Source: Effrenium voratum
Taxonomy: Eukaryota; Sar; Dinophyceae; Suessiales; Symbiodiniaceae
DNA: 64,000 bases
NCBI GenBank assembly: GCA_963377175.1
Contig: CAUJNA010000480.1
Span: 52,501-116,500 of the forward strand
Direction: 5' to 3'
Notes under the pieces: model-generated
Told to the model about the DNA's origin: nothing
The model's database searches: none
Seen by the model: the letters and a program-made list of their open reading frames with translations, nothing else
Part shown: positions 63,746 through 64,000 of the stretch, in pieces
Numbering within the stretch: the stretch's first letter is position 1
How the letters are laid out: each line of letters opens with the position of its first letter
Position numbers and translations under genes: made by a program

Positions 63746-64000
63746 TTGCAACATTGCACTTGACTCCTTGCACTTGCAACTTGCACTTGACTCCTTGCAC
63801 TTGCAACTTGCACTTGACTCCATGCACTTGCAACTTGCACTTGACTCCATGCACTTGGCTCCTTGCACTTGGCTCCTTGCACTTGGCCCCTTGCACTTGC
63901 AACTTGCACTTAACTCCGTGCACTTGCGACTTGCACTTGACTCCATGCACTTGGCTCCTTGCAACTTGCAATGGCTCTCATGACTCCTTGCAATGACTCC
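63746..64000 (+). repeat. Related variant array, turning into the reverse complement of the 13-bp unit
   Basis: Alternating CTTGCACTTGACTCC, CTTGCACTTGCAA and ATGCACTTGGCTC units with small changes. The last 22 bases, ending TCCTTGCAATGACTCC, are the reverse complement of the 63,511-63,745 unit, so an inverted arm starts at the window edge. Confidence 0.9.

Overview
This window looks like dinoflagellate nuclear DNA, probably Suessiales (Symbiodiniaceae or Polarella-like). The evidence is indirect: long, nearly gene-free stretches; short GC3-rich candidate exons bounded by AG acceptors and GT/GC/GA-like donors; many microsatellites and poly-G runs; and two Ty1/copia LTR retrotransposons carrying extra methyltransferase-like domains of a kind familiar from dinoflagellates. 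I see no rRNA, tRNA, CRISPR array or bacterial-style operon.

Layout. (1) 1-15,234: mostly non-coding, with simple repeats, poly-G runs and a few possible single exons. (2) 15,235-27,870: a structurally complete Ty1/copia element of 12,605 bp (15,261-27,865, + strand). It has 169-bp LTRs that differ at one base, a 5-bp target duplication (GGATG), a primer-binding site and a G-rich polypurine tract. Its gag has shifted frames, its pol ORF is a huge 3,012 codons, and a further ORF follows. After the usual protease, integrase, RT and RNase H, the polyprotein continues for more than 1,100 residues. That extension holds a methyltransferase-like domain, an SGNH/GDSL-hydrolase-like domain and a Tpt1/KptA RNA 2'-phosphotransferase-like domain. 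(3) 27,871-43,001: intergenic or intronic DNA with scattered candidate exons. (4) 43,002-48,074: a second, older copia element on the minus strand. It is broken by frameshifts, has lost everything between mid-RT and its 3' LTR, and contains two small internal segments (about 300 and 479 bp) in inverted orientation. (5) 48,075-50,050: dense microsatellites. (6) 50,050-64,000: mostly non-coding, with a run of plus-strand candidate exons at about 57-63.5 kb that may belong to one intron-rich gene. It ends in a 13-bp tandem array whose reverse complement begins to appear at the window edge.

How the parts work together. In the first element, Gag (with CCCH zinc fingers) would package the RNA, and the pol enzymes would copy and insert it. 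The C-terminal cassette (from an internal ATG at 23,513 to 27,414) sits where env-like or captured genes lie in other LTR elements and has GC-richer codon use than pol. Its role is unknown. The candidate exons are reported individually at low confidence because no transcript evidence is available.
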